Of a stretch of 64,000 bases of DNA, positions 18,601 to 33,600 are shown in pieces. The stretch is from assembly GCA_963674835.2 (NCBI GenBank), contig CAXXKC010000003.1:2852001-2916000 (forward strand), written 5' to 3'. Origin of the DNA: G963674835 sp963674835 (GTDB lineage: Bacteria; Planctomycetota; Planctomycetia; Pirellulales; Thermoguttaceae). Position numbers and translations under genes: made by a program. Positions within the stretch are counted from its first letter, which is position 1; the number at the start of each line of letters is the position of its first letter. Below the pieces are notes generated by a model. It was not told the DNA's origin. It ran no database searches and saw nothing but the letters and a program-made list of their open reading frames with translations.

Positions 18601-21600
18601 GGCAGTTCACGGTCACTCGTTACGGCGAGACCGATCTGACCCATTCGCTGTACGTTTATTACGCGTTCTCCGGAACGGCAGAGAATGGCGACGACGTCAC
18701 TAACCTTCCGGGATACGTACTCATTCCGGCAGGGCAGACGACAGCCGTGATCAACGTCAACGTAACGAATGACAACACCAAAGAAAGCACCGAGACGGTC
18801 ACGCTGACGCTCAACAACAACAGCCGGTACACGGTGGGAAGCCCCAACGCGGCCACCGTCAATATCCTGGACAACGACCAGTGGCTGGTACGAATCGAGG
18901 CGACGGACGCGGAGGCGGCGGAGTTGGGCTCGGGCGAGGGGAGCAACCCGGGGCAGTTCACGGTCACTCGCTACGGCGAGACGGATCTGACCCATTCGAA
19001 ATGGGTGGTTCTTACGTACGGCGGGACTGCGGAGAGTGGCGATGACTATGGCTCGGTGAGTACGCTTGTGATCATTCCCGCCGGTGCGACGACCGCGACG
19101 GTTGATGTAAACGTTATCAACGACAATGTCAAGGAAGCGACAGAGACGGTCACGGCGACGATCAGCTTAAACTCCGGCTATACGATCGGAACTCCCAGTG
19201 CGGCCACGGTCAATATCCTCGACAACGACCAGTGGTTTATCCGCGTCGAGGCGACCGACCCTGACGCGGCGGAACCACGAGAAGTTGTGGCAGGCGATGC
19301 GGGGCAGTTCACGGTGACACGTTATGGCGAGACCGATCTGACGTACGCGAAATGGGTGTTTCTCTCGTATGGCGGGACAGCAACCAGTGACAGCGACTAT
19401 GACGAGCTTTCTACGCTTGTGATCATTCCTGCAGGGGAAACGAGTGCTACGCTGAACGTCAACCCTTTGGAAGACACGCGCACCGAAGGCGACGAAACGG
19501 TAACTGCCAACGTCAGCACGAATTCCGGTTACAACGTCGGTACACCGTCCAGTGCCACGGTGACGATTGCCGACGATCCGAGCGACCTGCCGTTCGATCC
19601 GACACTGATGATCGGTGAATTCAACCAGCGAACGTTCGATCAGGACGATGCAGACACGTGGGTGACGGTGAACCTGCGGGGCAACTATACAGCACCCGTC
19701 GTGATCGCCCAGCCCCCTTCCTACGCTGGCACGCAAGCGGCCACGGTACGGGTGCGCAACGTCACCAGCACGAGCTTCCAGATGCAGATCGACGAATGGG
19801 ACTATCTGGACGGTGCACATTCGACGGAAACGATCAGCTACCTCGTGGTCGAGAAGGGCCTTCATGTTTTGGACGACGGCACGATCCTTGTAGCCGGCGA
19901 CCTGACGGCCGCCGACGAAGACTGGGCCAGTGAGAGTTATCCGATCGAGTTCGCCGCCACGCCGGTGCTTCTGACCCAGGTCCAGACCTACAACGGTTCT
20001 GCTGCGGTGGCCACCCGGCAGAGGAACGCCTCGACAACCGGATTCGAAGTCAGTGTGCAAGAGGAGGAAGCGGCCGACCATGCCCATTTTCCCGAGACCG
20101 TTGGCTACGTGGCCCTGGAAACGGTTGCGGGGGAAAACGTCGGCATTCGCTTTGAGTCGGGTCGCACGGCCGAGACGGTAACCGACACGGCGAGCACATA
20201 CAACTTCGCCCAGGTTTTCCGCAAGAACCCTCTGTTCCTGGGCTCGATCTCGTCAGTCAATGATACCGATCCGGTGAGCCTGCGCTATACGACGCTGACG
20301 GCCGCCGACGTTGGTCTGCTCGCCCAGGAAGAGGAGTCGGTAACCGGCTCCGACCTTACGCACGGTGCGGAGACGGTCGACTACCTGGCCTTTGAGTTTG
20401 CGGGCTACCTCTGGCGAAAAGAGAACCAGCCGCCGGTCGTAGCCGACCAGACATTTCATATCAATGAGAACAGCGTTGAAGGAACCGTCGTCGGTACGAT
20501 TGTCGCCACCGACGCCAATCCCCAGGATCAACTGACCTACACGGTCACGTCGGGCAACGAATCGGGCGCCTTTGCCATCGATGCCGAGACGGGTGCCATC
20601 GAGGTGGCCGACAGCAGTCTCTTGGATCACGAAGCCGTTGCCACCTATGTGCTGAATCTGGTGGTGAATGATCCGTTGGGCCTGAGCGATACGGCCACGA
20701 TCACCATCGAAGTCGACGATCTGAATGAGTCCCCCGTCATCTTACCACAGACGTTCACGCTTGATGAGAACAGCCCCAACGGCACCGTCGTCGGTACGGT
20801 GGCCTTCTCGGATGAAGATATCGGCCAGACGCTGACCTGCGTGATCCTTACCGGCAATGAGGACGGCACGTTCGCGCTCGACCCGAGCACGGGCGAGATC
20901 ACCGTGGCCGACAGCACGCGATTGAACTACGAGGCCCTGTCGATCCATCATCTGACGGTGTGGGTTGCCGACGACGCTAGTCCCGAACCCGCCGAGACGA
21001 CCGCCGCCCTGACCATCCAGATCAACGATGTCAACGAGGCGCCCGGCGTATTGGATCAGGTGCTCACCGTTGCTGAGGACAGTCCCAACGGCACCCAGGT
21101 CGGCCGCATCGTCGTATCGTTCCTCGATGCGGGCGAGACCGTCAGTTTCGAGATCCTCAGTGGCAACGAGGCGGGTGCGTTTGCTCTGGACCCGAGCACC
21201 GGCGAGATCACCGTGGCCGACTCGTCGTTACTGGACTTCGAGGCAGGTCCGACCAGCTATGTACTCGCGGTACGGACTACCGACAGCGGAACGCCGCCGT
21301 TGGCGACCGATACGACGATCACGATCAACATCGTTGACGCCAACGAGGCGCCTCTGATCGATGATCAGACATTCCACGTGGACGAGAACAGTGCCATCGG
21401 CACTGTGGTTGGCACGGTGATCGCCTCCGATCCGGATGCCGGCGACAGCCTGCAATTCAACATCGTGGCCGGCAACTACGGGATTGCCGGACCGGGTGTC
21501 TTCGGCATCGACGCAGGTACCGGCCTGCTGCTGATAGCTGATCCGGCGCAACTGAATCATGAGGTGACCGGCAGCTACGAACTGATTGTTCAGGTCACCG

Positions 21601-24600
21601 ACGCCGGTACCGGTCGGTTGCACGACAGTGCGGTGATTACCGTCCACGTCGACGACGTGAACGAGGCTCCGCTGGTTGCCAACGAGAGTCTGGTTGTCGG
21701 AGCCAGTTGGCCGGTCGGCACGTTCGTCGGTGCCGTCGATGCCCAGGATCCTGATGCGGGCGACTCGTTGAGCTACTCGATCACAGCCGGCAACGAAGGC
21801 GACATCTTCAGCATCGACGCCTCCAGTGGCGAGGTTCGCGTGGCGGCCGCACTGGGCTCGGGCCCTTACAGCCTCACAATCCAGGCGGCGGACGCCGGTG
21901 GCCTGACCGGCACGGGAACGATCGACATCGTAGTCGATCCGAATGCCCCGGCAGCGTTTGTTCTCGACGCAACGGTCCGAGATTTCCGCGCCGACCATCC
22001 CGACTTCGAGGGAAGCATCTCTGGGGGTGTCACTGGGATGGTGAGCACAACGCTTGGCACCGACGGCAGACCGATCTTCGTGGGCTCGCCCGGTGATGGG
22101 GCGATTACGAGCTCCGAAACGTTCAACCAGTGGTACAACGACGTCGACGGAGTCAACCTGGGAACCACCAAGCAGCTCACCTTTACCCAGTCGACGACCG
22201 ATCCGACGGTGTACGAATTCTACGACGACACGTTCTGGCCGATCGACGGGGAACTCTTCTCCACGCAAGGAGAACCGGAGCTGAGCGGTAGCGACGGCCT
22301 GAACCACAACTTCCACTTCACGCTCGAAATGCACGCGTCGTTCACCTATCGGCCGCAGCAGTACTTCGACATTATCCGGGCGGACGACGACCTGTGGATC
22401 TACGTCAACAACCAGTTGGTCGTCGACCTGGGCGGGGTGCACGCGCCCCTGGGAACGACCATTCAATTGGACAATCTTGGCCTGGTTGCGGGCGAGACCT
22501 ATCCGTTCGATCTCTTCTACGCCGAGCGGCACACGACTCAGTCCCACTTGGAAGTCGCCACGACGATCGAAGACCTCGTGCCCTCGCAGGAAGGCTACCT
22601 GATCGTCGAGGAGGATCGCTTCCGGACCGACGACACGTCCGTCACCGACCAGCCGATGACCTTCTTCGTGCCCGACAATCCGGTGGCTCTAGCATTCTCT
22701 TACGAAGACCTGCAGTTCGACACCGACGATCCCGACTCGATCAACGATGCCTTCGAGTTGGCCCTGGTCGATGCCAACGGTGAGTCGCTCGTACCCACGA
22801 TCGGGACCGGACGTGACGCGTTCTTCAACGTCACCGAGGGCGAAGGACCACAACTGGCAGAGGGAGTAGGCATGCTGGCCGACGGCACGGTCGTGGTCGA
22901 TATCTCGCACCTAGTGCCCGGCACCCAGCCGCAACTGATTGCTCGGCTGGTGAACAACGACGGGGTGAACAACGGTTACGACGATCAGGCCACCGAGGTT
23001 CGTATTCCCGGCGGCTTCGTGCTATTGGACGCGTGGCCGCTGCCCGTGTTGCAGGACGGCGCCTACATGGCAAGCGCCGGCCAGGTCGTGGTCGAGGCTG
23101 AACATCCAGCCGATGTGGCACCCGGAACAGCACAAGACTGGACCACGATCGACGATGCACTGGCAAGCGGCACTACCGCGCTTGTTTCCGGACCGAACAC
23201 GGGGGTCGATACGGGCGATGCGACGACCGGTCCGCGCGTGGACTATACCCTAGAACTGGATACACCAGGCGACTACTACGTCTGGGTTCGCATGCAGGGT
23301 GCGGGCTCGGGCGACGACTCGCTCAACGTGGGCCTGAACGGAACCCTCGTCTCGGCCGGCGGACTTGCGGCACCGAGCACGGGCAGTTGGCAGTGGGCCA
23401 ACCTGGTGGGCGGTGCACCGTTGGTGGTCAACATCGCCACGGCGGGCGTTCATACCCTGAGCCTTTGGATGCGCGAAGACGGCGTCCAAGTAGACAAGCT
23501 CCTTTTGACCCAGGACGCGGGCTTCACACCGACCGGCTTCGGACCGGCCGAAAGCACATTGGACCCGGTCCCGCCGGTCGCCCCGCCCAATTTCTGGATG
23601 CCACAGGACGCCGACTTCGACCTGCTATCGGACGTGACGGCCGGCTTCCACGTCGAATACGGGCGGACCTCCTTCAGCGAAGCCGGCGATCTTCTTCTGG
23701 CCGACTTTGCCTTGACCAGCAACGGCCAATATCATGTCCGTGGCGATCAGGGGCCGCTCCTGGTCGGTGTGACCAACTTCAGCGACCTGACAGTCTCGCT
23801 GGCCGAGCCCGACGGCGTTACACCCGAGGGAATCGCCTACTACGACATCTCGACGTGGGCCTTCACCGGCACCGACGACCAATTGGTCGCGGGGGATGTC
23901 GTTGCTGGCGACGCGGCCGAGCCACTTGCACTTGCGTTCTACAATCCCCTGCGAGTGCAGTTCACCTACGACTTGGTCGTTCTCGGCGCGTTGAATCGGT
24001 CACCCGAAATCACCAGCACGCCGATCGAAGAGATTTCACTTGCGAATCTGAACAGCTTCGGCTACCAGTACGACGCGCGGGCGGTCGACCCGGACGGCGA
24101 CGACGTCAGCTACACGCTTCTGAACGGTCCCGAGGGGATGACGATTGCCGCCGACGGCACGATCACCTGGAACCCGGCCGGCGCGGCCCAGGCCGGTGCC
24201 TACCAAGTGGCGCTGGTGGCCACCGACACGTTGGGCGCCTTGTCCGAGGTGCAGAGCTACATCTTGCAAGTGGTCGATGTGCCCAACCGGCCGCCGCAGT
24301 TTACGTCGACACCGATTGTCGATGCCTATGTGGGTGTGCCCTACGCATACGCGGCAACGGCGTTCGATATCGACGGCGACGTGCTTTCGTTCGAAGACGC
24401 AAGTGGCACACCGCAGACCGGCTTTGCCGTGGATGCGGCCACTGGTGCGGCCACGTGGACGCCTACGGCCGATCTGGCCGGGCAGATTGTCGAAGTCACG
24501 TTGCGGGTGGAGGATCGCGCGGACGCCGACCCCGATCAACTCTACGATGAGCAGACCTACCAGATCTACGTCCACGCCGATCCGCTGAATCTTCCTCCGG

Positions 24601-27600
24601 TGATCACGAGCGAGCCGTCGACCTTCTACCGGCTGCCGGGCACCAGCAGCGAGGCCACCGGGGATGTGACTCACACGGCGTTGGAATACCAGCTCGACCC
24701 GGGGAGTGTAGAAACACTGACGGTCGGCGTGACACTGCCACTGGGCGATGCTCCGATCATGGGCGCCGACATTATCTTCATCGTCGACGAGTCGGGATCG
24801 ATGGAGGGCGAACACGATTGGCTGGACGAAATGATCCTCGATTTGGAAGACGAGCTGGTCAGTCGCGAAATCACCGACAACCGCTACGGCCTAGTCGGAT
24901 ATGCGCGTTCGAACCCGGCACCCCACTCGCTACTGGTCGGAGGCGACTTGTTCGGCACGGCACAAGAATTCGCGTGGGCAACTCGTGGTCTTGCGACCAG
25001 CGGAGGACAGGAAGACGGCTGGGACGGCATCGACTTTGCGCTAGACCGATACGATTTTCGTCCCGATGCCGCGGTGAACATCATCCTAGTCACCGATGAG
25101 GATCGTGACGTGTACGATCCCAGTGTGACGTACTCCGGGTTGCTCACCGAGCTGCTGGCGATGGGCGCCGTGCTGAATGTTGTGGTCAATGCCACTTACA
25201 CCGACAGCAGCCTGGAGACGACCGTCGGAGTCGACTCCGAGGGCCGCGCCTTCGTTCCCGACGGTTCCGGGAGCTACACCTTCTCAGAGGGCTACAGTTT
25301 TGTCAGAGACTCGGGCACCACGGAAGAAGACTACGTCACCATGGCTTGGGAGACCGGTGGAGCCACCTGGGATCTGAATCAACTGCGCGCTGGCGGGCTG
25401 GTGGCCACCTCGTTTACCGATGCCTTTGTCAGTATCAAGGCCAACGAGATCGAGTCGCAATTGGCGATCGACTGTATCGCCAGCGATCCCATCTTCACCA
25501 ATCTGACAGGCCAACTCATGGGGGTCGAAGCTGGCCAGATCGCCAATTTCGATATCCAACTACTTGGCGATGGTCAGGCGCACGCCTTCGACCTCGAGTT
25601 TGTCCGCGTGGGCACTGGCATGCTTCTCGGCTCGATTCCCGTCACGGTCAACATGGCCGACTACATCTACGATGTCGACGCGATCGATCCCGACCCGCTC
25701 GACACAGTGACCTACGAACTGGTGGGCGACACCCACGGTGCCCAGTTCGACTCCGCGACCGGCCTGATGACGTGGGCCCCCTTGGATGCAGGCGAATATC
25801 AATTCACGGTGAGGGCCAGCGACGGCAACGGCGGCGAGGACACCCAGACCTGGACTGTCCAGGTCGGAACGACCAGCGACGGCAACAACGATCCGTACAT
25901 CACCTCGACCCCGCCGACCGAAGCCACGGTCGATAAGTCCTATCAATACATGGTCACTGCGACCGATCCAGACGGCGATCCCCTGAGCTATTACCTCTCC
26001 TCGCCGGAGACGGTCCCCGAGGGGATGGAAATCGATCCCGTCAGCGGCATTCTCTCCTGGGGAGAGCCGGTCTGGGGTACCTACGATCTGTCGATCCGTG
26101 TGGCCGATGGTCGCGGTGGGTATGCCCACCAGGATTTCACGCTCGACGTGGACGACCGCACGATCAGCAACCGTGCTCCGGAAATCGATTCGCTGCCGGT
26201 CACCTCGGCGGTGGCCGACGAATCCTATCGTTATCAGGTCCATGCCACGGACCCGGACGCCGACGTATTGACCTTTGACCTGCTCGACTACCCCGAGGGC
26301 ATGGTAATCAATGCGCAAACGGGTTTGGTGGTCTGGGATCCGGACTACACGCACGTCGGTTCGCAGCCAGTCATCGTGCGGGTTCGCGATTCCTGGGGCG
26401 GAAGCGACCTGCAAATGTTCGAGATCGACGTCATTTCGCTCAACGATCCGCCGGTCATCACATCGGTGCCCCAGGGGCTGGCTGGCGTGGGCACGGAATG
26501 GACTTACCAGGTTACCGCAAGCGATCCCAACGGCGATGTGCTCACCTACGCGCTGCACCCGAACCTGGCCCCGTCGGGCATGGCAATCGATTCCGAAACG
26601 GGATGGGTCAGCTGGACCCCAGGTGTCGGGTCGACCGGCTACCACCAGGTGATGGTGCTGGTGGACGATGGTCGCGGTGGGATCGACGAACAGGGATTCA
26701 TCCTCAAGGTGACCGACAACTCGCCGCCCAAGATCACTTCCGTACCTACCACGATCAGCCGCGTTGACCAGGAATATACCTATACGATCGTGGCCGTTGA
26801 TCCCGACCCGGAAGATACGCTGAGCTACAGCGTCGATCGCGTCTCGCTGGAGCGCGGAATGCAGCTCACCGACAACGTGCTCACCTGGACTCCGTATATA
26901 GCTGGCGATTACCCGATCACGGTTACCGTGACTGACAGCGAAGGTGCCGGCATTCGTCAGACCTTCACGCTTCGCATTGTCGAGGCGGCCAACAAGCCAC
27001 CCGTCATCACGTCGATTCCGACGGGCCCGGCCCTGGTCGGTCAACAGTACATCTACGAACTCTCCGGCTATGATCCGGATGAGGGCGACACGATCGCGTT
27101 CGCCTTGGATGATGGTCCTACCGGTGCGACCGTCAACCTGGTCAACGGCCAGTACGTGCTCACCTGGACGCCCACGGCCGAGGGCACCTTTGGGATCCGG
27201 GTGGTTGCCAATGACAATCGCGGTGCGAGCACCTACCAATGGTTCGATCTGCCCGTGGTTGCCCAGGCGGCGCCCAACGAACCGCCGACGATCCGCTCGG
27301 TGCCGACCGGCCCGGCCCACGTAGGCTATGAGTGGACCTATGAGATCGACGCCTACGATCCCGACAACGATCCGATCACGCTCAGTATCGATCAGTTCTC
27401 TCGCGATCGCGGCATGACTTTAACCGGTAACACGCTGAGCTGGACACCTACAGCCGACGGCAACTTCGAGGTGATCATTGCGGTAAGCGACGGCGTCAAC
27501 GCCCCATCGACCCAGACGTTTACGCTGCCGGTCGTGGTGCAGGCACCGGATAACGCCGCTCCTGCATTCACTTCCCGCCCGACCGCCCCTGCCTACGTGG

Positions 27601-30600
27601 GTGTGCCCTACCAGTACCACGTGACGGCCGAAGACCCCGACGGCGACCCGATCGTCTTCTCGGTCGACGAGGCCTCGAGCCAGCGAGGCGTCGAGATCGA
27701 CGGCGCCGGCCACCTGAGTTGGACACCCGCCGCAGCCGGCAATTACACGATCGTCATCACGGCCGCAGCCGGAAACGATGGCGACGGCGGCATCGCTTGG
27801 CAGGAGTTCATCCTGCCGGTCGTCGCCGAGATGCCGGCCAACCAGGCGCCGGTCATCGACTCGCTACCGCCGAGGTCGGCCCGCGTGGGTGAGTTCTACC
27901 GATACCAAGTCGCCGCGCACGATCCCAATGGTGACGAGTTCATCTACCTGCTGCAAGGTGCTCCTGCGGGCATGACGATTTCACCAGACGGGCTGCTCGA
28001 ATACCTGCCCGAACAGATCGGCTCGTTCGACGTGAGGCTCGTGGTGCAGGATGTGCACGGAGCGCAGGCGATCCAGACGTTTACCGTGCCGGTCAACGAG
28101 GAAGTTACCGTCAACGACCCACCACAGATCACCTCCACGCCGCTGGGGCCCGCGGTCGCCGATCGCCAGTACCGCTACCAGGTCACGGCCGACGATCCCG
28201 ACGGCGATGTCGTCATGTTCAGTCTCGATCCCGACTCGATCGCCCGAGGCGCAACGATCGATTCCGCAACCGGACTGCTCACCTGGACGCCCACGCGCGG
28301 TGGCACGTTCCGTATGACGGTGACGGCAAGCGACGGCTCGGCCGCCGCAACCCAGACGTTCGACTTGCCGGTGATCGACAATGCCCCGCCGCAGATCACG
28401 TCGACGCCTGTACGGACCTTTGATGTAAACACGGGCGACTACCGCTACGAGGTGACGGCCGTCGATCCCAACCCGGGCGATGTCGACACGCTCGTCTACT
28501 CCCTCTTCACCGACGCGATAGGCATGACGATTCACCCCGACACGGGGGTTGTGGAATGGGTCGAGCCCGCGTTGGGCGTGTACGAAGTAACGGTTGTGGT
28601 AACCGACGACGATGGGGCCAGCGCATGGCAGACCTATGGGCTGCAAGTCTACAACGCCAACGTGAACAACGCTCCGACGATCAACACGCTGGCCAGGGCG
28701 ACCATCCAGGTCGGTCAGCTCTATCAGCATCAGGTTGACGCCAGCGACGCCGACGGCGATCCGCTCACCTACGTGCTGGAATCGGGGCCCACCGGATTGA
28801 CGATCGACTCCGGCGGCATGGTCCGCTGGCAGACCACGGTCGACGATATCAACGAGACAGGCTCTCCGCACATCTTCCGCGTACATGTCGAGGACGGTCG
28901 CGGCGGCGTGTCCGCTTCGGTCGACTTCCCGATCGACGTTATCCCTACACCGGCGCCCAACAGCCCGCCGCAGATCGAGTCCACGCCGCTGGGTGGCGCC
29001 ATCGTCGGGCAGGAGTACGCCTACGATGCCGTGGCGACCGACCCCGACGGCGATATGATCGCCTGGAGTCTCGATGCGGCGCCGACCGGCATGACGATCG
29101 ATTGGAGTTCGGGCCATCTCGAATGGACGCCCAGCTCTGGACAACTCGGCGAGCATCAGGTGGTGGTTCGGGCGACCGATACTTTCGGGGCGGCCGCCAC
29201 GCAGACGTTTACCCTGAGGGTGCAAAGCCTGAATGCGCCGCCGCAGATCACTTCCACGCCCACCACCCGAGCAACGGAACAGACGACTTACACCTATCGG
29301 GCGACCGCGACCGATTCCGACGGCAACCTCGACCAACTCACGTTCAGCCTGGTAGAGGGGCCTGTCGGCTTTGGCCTGGGAGTGGATACCGGCCCAGGCT
29401 GGCAGGAGTTCACCTGGACTGTGCCCCAGGGTTTCGCACAGGCCGATCCCTACATCGTCGCGATCCGAGTCAGCGACGGGCAGGCCTCCCAGATCCAGCG
29501 ATTTGGACTGGTCGTCGGCACGGAACAGGACTTGCTCAACGAGCCGCCGATGATCACGTCGCAGCCGGCCGTTCGGGCAGCCGCGGGCGATACCTACACC
29601 TACCAGGTGACGATCGACGACGAAGACCCGGGGACGGTCACGTTCTCGTCGGCAATTACGCCAGACCCGGGCGTGTCGATCAATCCGGCCACAGGGCTGC
29701 TCACTTGGGCAAATGTTCCTGCCGGCGTGCATACGATCCAGGTCACGGCCACCGACTCGGCCGGTTTGAGTTGCTGGCAGACTTACACGTTGGCGGTTGC
29801 GGTGAACACTCCGCCGTCGATCAACTCGCTGCCGATCACCGAGGTCGCCGCCGGTGCGCTCTACCGCTACAACGTGCTGGCCTCCGATCCGGATCTGGCC
29901 AACGGCGACTGGCTGAGCTACACGTTGGAGAACGTACCCGCAGAGTTGACCGATAAGCTGACCATCGACTCGGTGGGCCGCGTCCGCTGGCAGACGACGG
30001 ATGCCGATCCCCCCGGCACAGTCGTGTTCGACGTAGTTGTCTCGGACAGCTACGGCCAGACGGCCACGCAGCAGGTCAACCTCCAGGTCGTCACCGATAC
30101 GACGAGCCCCAATGCCGCCGTTGTGGCAACTCCGGCCGAGGTGATTGTCGGTGGACAGACGCTGATTCGCCTGATCACGAGCGATAACGTGGGCGTGGTG
30201 CGCCGGTCGATCACGGTGACTCAGCAGGGACAACCCACCGGGACCACCTACCAGATCGACGCAACGGGCCAGATCACCCTCACCATGGACACGCCGGGCA
30301 TGTTCGACATCACCGCCGAAGTGGAAGATGCCGCCGGCAACATCACGGTGACCGATCCGGTGGTTGTGCATGTGACCGATCCATCGAACCTTAGCCCCGT
30401 GATCACGATCCTCTCGCCCGGCGGCGGCGTTGTGCTGGACGAACTGGCTGAGGTGATCGGCTCGATCGACGATCCCAACGACGATCCGGTCACCTACTCG
30501 GTCGTGCTCGTCTCGGCCGCTGACGGCTCTGAGATTCACCTGGGCACGTTCAGCGGCGAGCGGACCAACGAGTCGCTGGGCGCCGCAATCGACCCGACGG

Positions 30601-33600
30601 TCTTGCCTAACGGTAGTTATCGCTTGCAGGTGACGGCGACGGACGGCATCTCACCGCCGTCGTTCGCCAGCCGCACAGTAATGGTCGAAAGCAATTTGAA
30701 GCTGGGCAACTTCCAGATCGCCTTCGTCGACATGGAAATCCAGATGGCCGGCTTTCCCATCTCCATTATCCGGAGCTACGACACGTTCCGGGCGGGGACC
30801 AAGGGCGATTTCGGTTACGGCTGGAATCTCGAGTTGGCTACCGCGAAGATGGAAATCACGCATCCCTACGGCGGCGACTTCGTTGCCGGCAGCCGTGTGA
30901 CGATCACCCTGCCCGACAACTCTCGACAGGAGTTCATATTCCAGCCAGAGCCCCAGGGCAATCAGTTTTACACGACGCACTATACGCCCGCCTTTGTGCC
31001 GGCCAGCGCCAAGACGACCGGCACGCTGGACGGGCCGTACGCCGAGTTGATACCTGATGGCTACGGAGGATTCATCGATCCTTATACCGACTGGGGCTAC
31101 CAACCGCAGAGCCTTTGGTTCACGACGCGCGAGGGCGTCGAGTACGAACTCAAGGTTGCCACGGGCGAGTTGACGAAGCTGACGGATCGCAACGGCAACA
31201 CCCTGCGATTCTCCGACAACAGTATCATCGCATCCAGCGGAACCGGCATTCAGATTACCCGTGTCGGTGGGCGCATCACGCAGATCGTCGATCCGTCGGG
31301 CAACCGTGTCAGCTACCAGTACGACCCCGTTACCGGCGACCTGGTCGGGTTCACCAATCGAATGGGCGAAACGGTCGAGTTCGTTTACGACCAGTCGCTT
31401 ACGCACCGGCCGCATTATCTTACCGAGATTATCGATCCGCTTGGCATTAGCGTGCTGAAGACCGAGTTTGATCCCAGCACGGGTCAACTCACCACGCTCA
31501 AAGATGCCCTGGAAAACACGGCCGGCTTCACGGTCCGCCGCGACCTGGACGATGGCCGCGCCGTGGAAGCGATCACCGATGCGATGGGAGTGCCCACCGA
31601 GCGGGTCCTCGACAGCGACGGCAACGTGGTGCGGCTGATCCAACGCCTGGCCGACAACGCCGACGCGGCATTGCGCCGCTACCAGGTGACCGTTTTCCGG
31701 TACGATGACAACGGAAACCAGACGCACGAGAGCGTGCCATTCGAGGTGACGGGCGACGCCGGCAAGTACGACGACGTGCCCGATCCGCTCGTGTGGAACA
31801 CCAGAGTGTTCTACGACGCCAATGGCAATGTCCTCTTCGAAGCCGACGCTCTGGGCAACCTGACGATCAACACCTACAACGACTGGGGCCAACTCGTCAC
31901 GACAACCGACCCGCTCGGTGGCATCACGCGCAACACCTACGACAGCCGGGGGAATCTGACGGCCGTTCGGGACCCGGCTGGCGTTGTCACCCGATTCTCT
32001 TACAGCACGAATGGAGATGTCACGGCAATTCGCGACGGGAATAACAACCTTGTCGGCCAATTCACTTACGACGGCAATGGCAACGCGACGAGCACGACTG
32101 ATCCCGCCAGTCAGACCCAGCACTTCTGCTACGATGCGCAGGGCAATCAGACGCTCAGCTACTCGCACTGGACAAACCCAGACGAACCTACGGATCAGAA
32201 GACGATTGTCTCGCGTAACGACTACGATCGTGAAGGCCGCGCTACCGGAACCCAGCACTATGAACTGGAAGGCCATCTCACGTTTACCAGCAGCACCCAA
32301 CTCGATACCTACACGCCGCTATTATCCGCCGCAATCACGCTAGACGCGGCCGGCCAAGTGGTTGGAGAGGTCAACCAGTTCGACAGTGTGAGTGAGACAA
32401 TTCGCGACATTCGCGGCCTGGCAATCGAAACCCGCACTGACGTGCTGGACAATCAAGGCAACCCTGCCGTGCAGCTCACGCGCACCGTCTACGACGCAAA
32501 TGGAAACGTCATCGTCCGTACCGATCCGTTCATCGAGGGTCAGAGCGCGTCGATCTACGCTACCCGCTTGCTCTACGACGACCTGGGCCGCTCCGTTGGC
32601 ACCCAGCGACTGGAAGGCGTTGATATCGCCGTGACCCAGGATGCTCAGGACAACTGGTCAGTTAGTGTAGTCGACTACGGCACCGTGATCTTGACGACCG
32701 AGGCCCATTATGACTCGACGGGCCGCGTGGATTACGCGGTCGATTCACAGGGCTTCGAAACGCGTTACACGTTCGATGCGGCTGGCCGTACGATCCAAAC
32801 TCGCGCGCAGAGTCTGGACGAAGCTGGGCAAACCGTCTGGCTGGTCACCCGCGCGGTGTACGACGCAAACGGCCGCACGATTGCATCCAGCAGTGCCTAC
32901 GTCGACGGCACGTCTGTGGAGAATATCCAAGGCACACTCACGGAGTACGACGCGGCTGGTCGCGTCCTTGCCACGAAGCGAGTCCAAGGTCTCGATATCC
33001 AGATCACTACGGAGGCCACTGGTGTGATCGCCAGTGTCGTTTCTCCCGGTACCGACATCTCGACGACCGAAACCGTCTACGATGCGGTTACCGGCCGTGT
33101 GACGCAAGCAATCGACTCCCATGGGCAAGAAACACACAACATGTACGACGCGGCGGGACGCACGATCGAAACGCGCACGCAAAGCCGCGACGAAGCCGGG
33201 CAAATTGTCTGGCTGGTTACCCTGACGGTCTACGACGACACGACGGGGCAGATACTGCTGTCGACCGAGCCATACGTCGAAGGCACACCCACGGCGGAAA
33301 TCTATGCAACCCTCGTTCTTTACGATGCCGCTGGCCGTGCCATCGGCACCGAACGACTGAAGGGTGTCGAGATCCAGATCACGACGGATACAGAGGGCAA
33401 CCAGTCGGCCAGCGTCGTCGACTCGGGCACGGTCGTCTGGGGTACGGCTTCCGTCTACAACGACCTGGGCCAACTCACCCGATCGATAGGCCGACATGCA
33501 CCCGGCGAGTCCGGCCCTGCGACCGACTACGAGTACAACGCGTTCGGCCGCCCAGTCGCCACGATCGGTCCGGTGGTCCTCGACGAAATGACGGGCGAAC

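Noticed and set aside
17124..19580. Regular repeats suggesting a CRISPR array
   Set aside because: The 351-bp period is coding, in frame and encodes Calx-beta domains; there are no short repeats with unique spacers. No CRISPR array was seen anywhere in the window.
27981..30539. 852-codon open frame on the minus strand inside the giant gene (also 16761-18995 minus)
   Set aside because: These are antisense shadows of the repeated, GC-rich adhesin codons. The plus-strand frame has clear domains; the antisense products have none.
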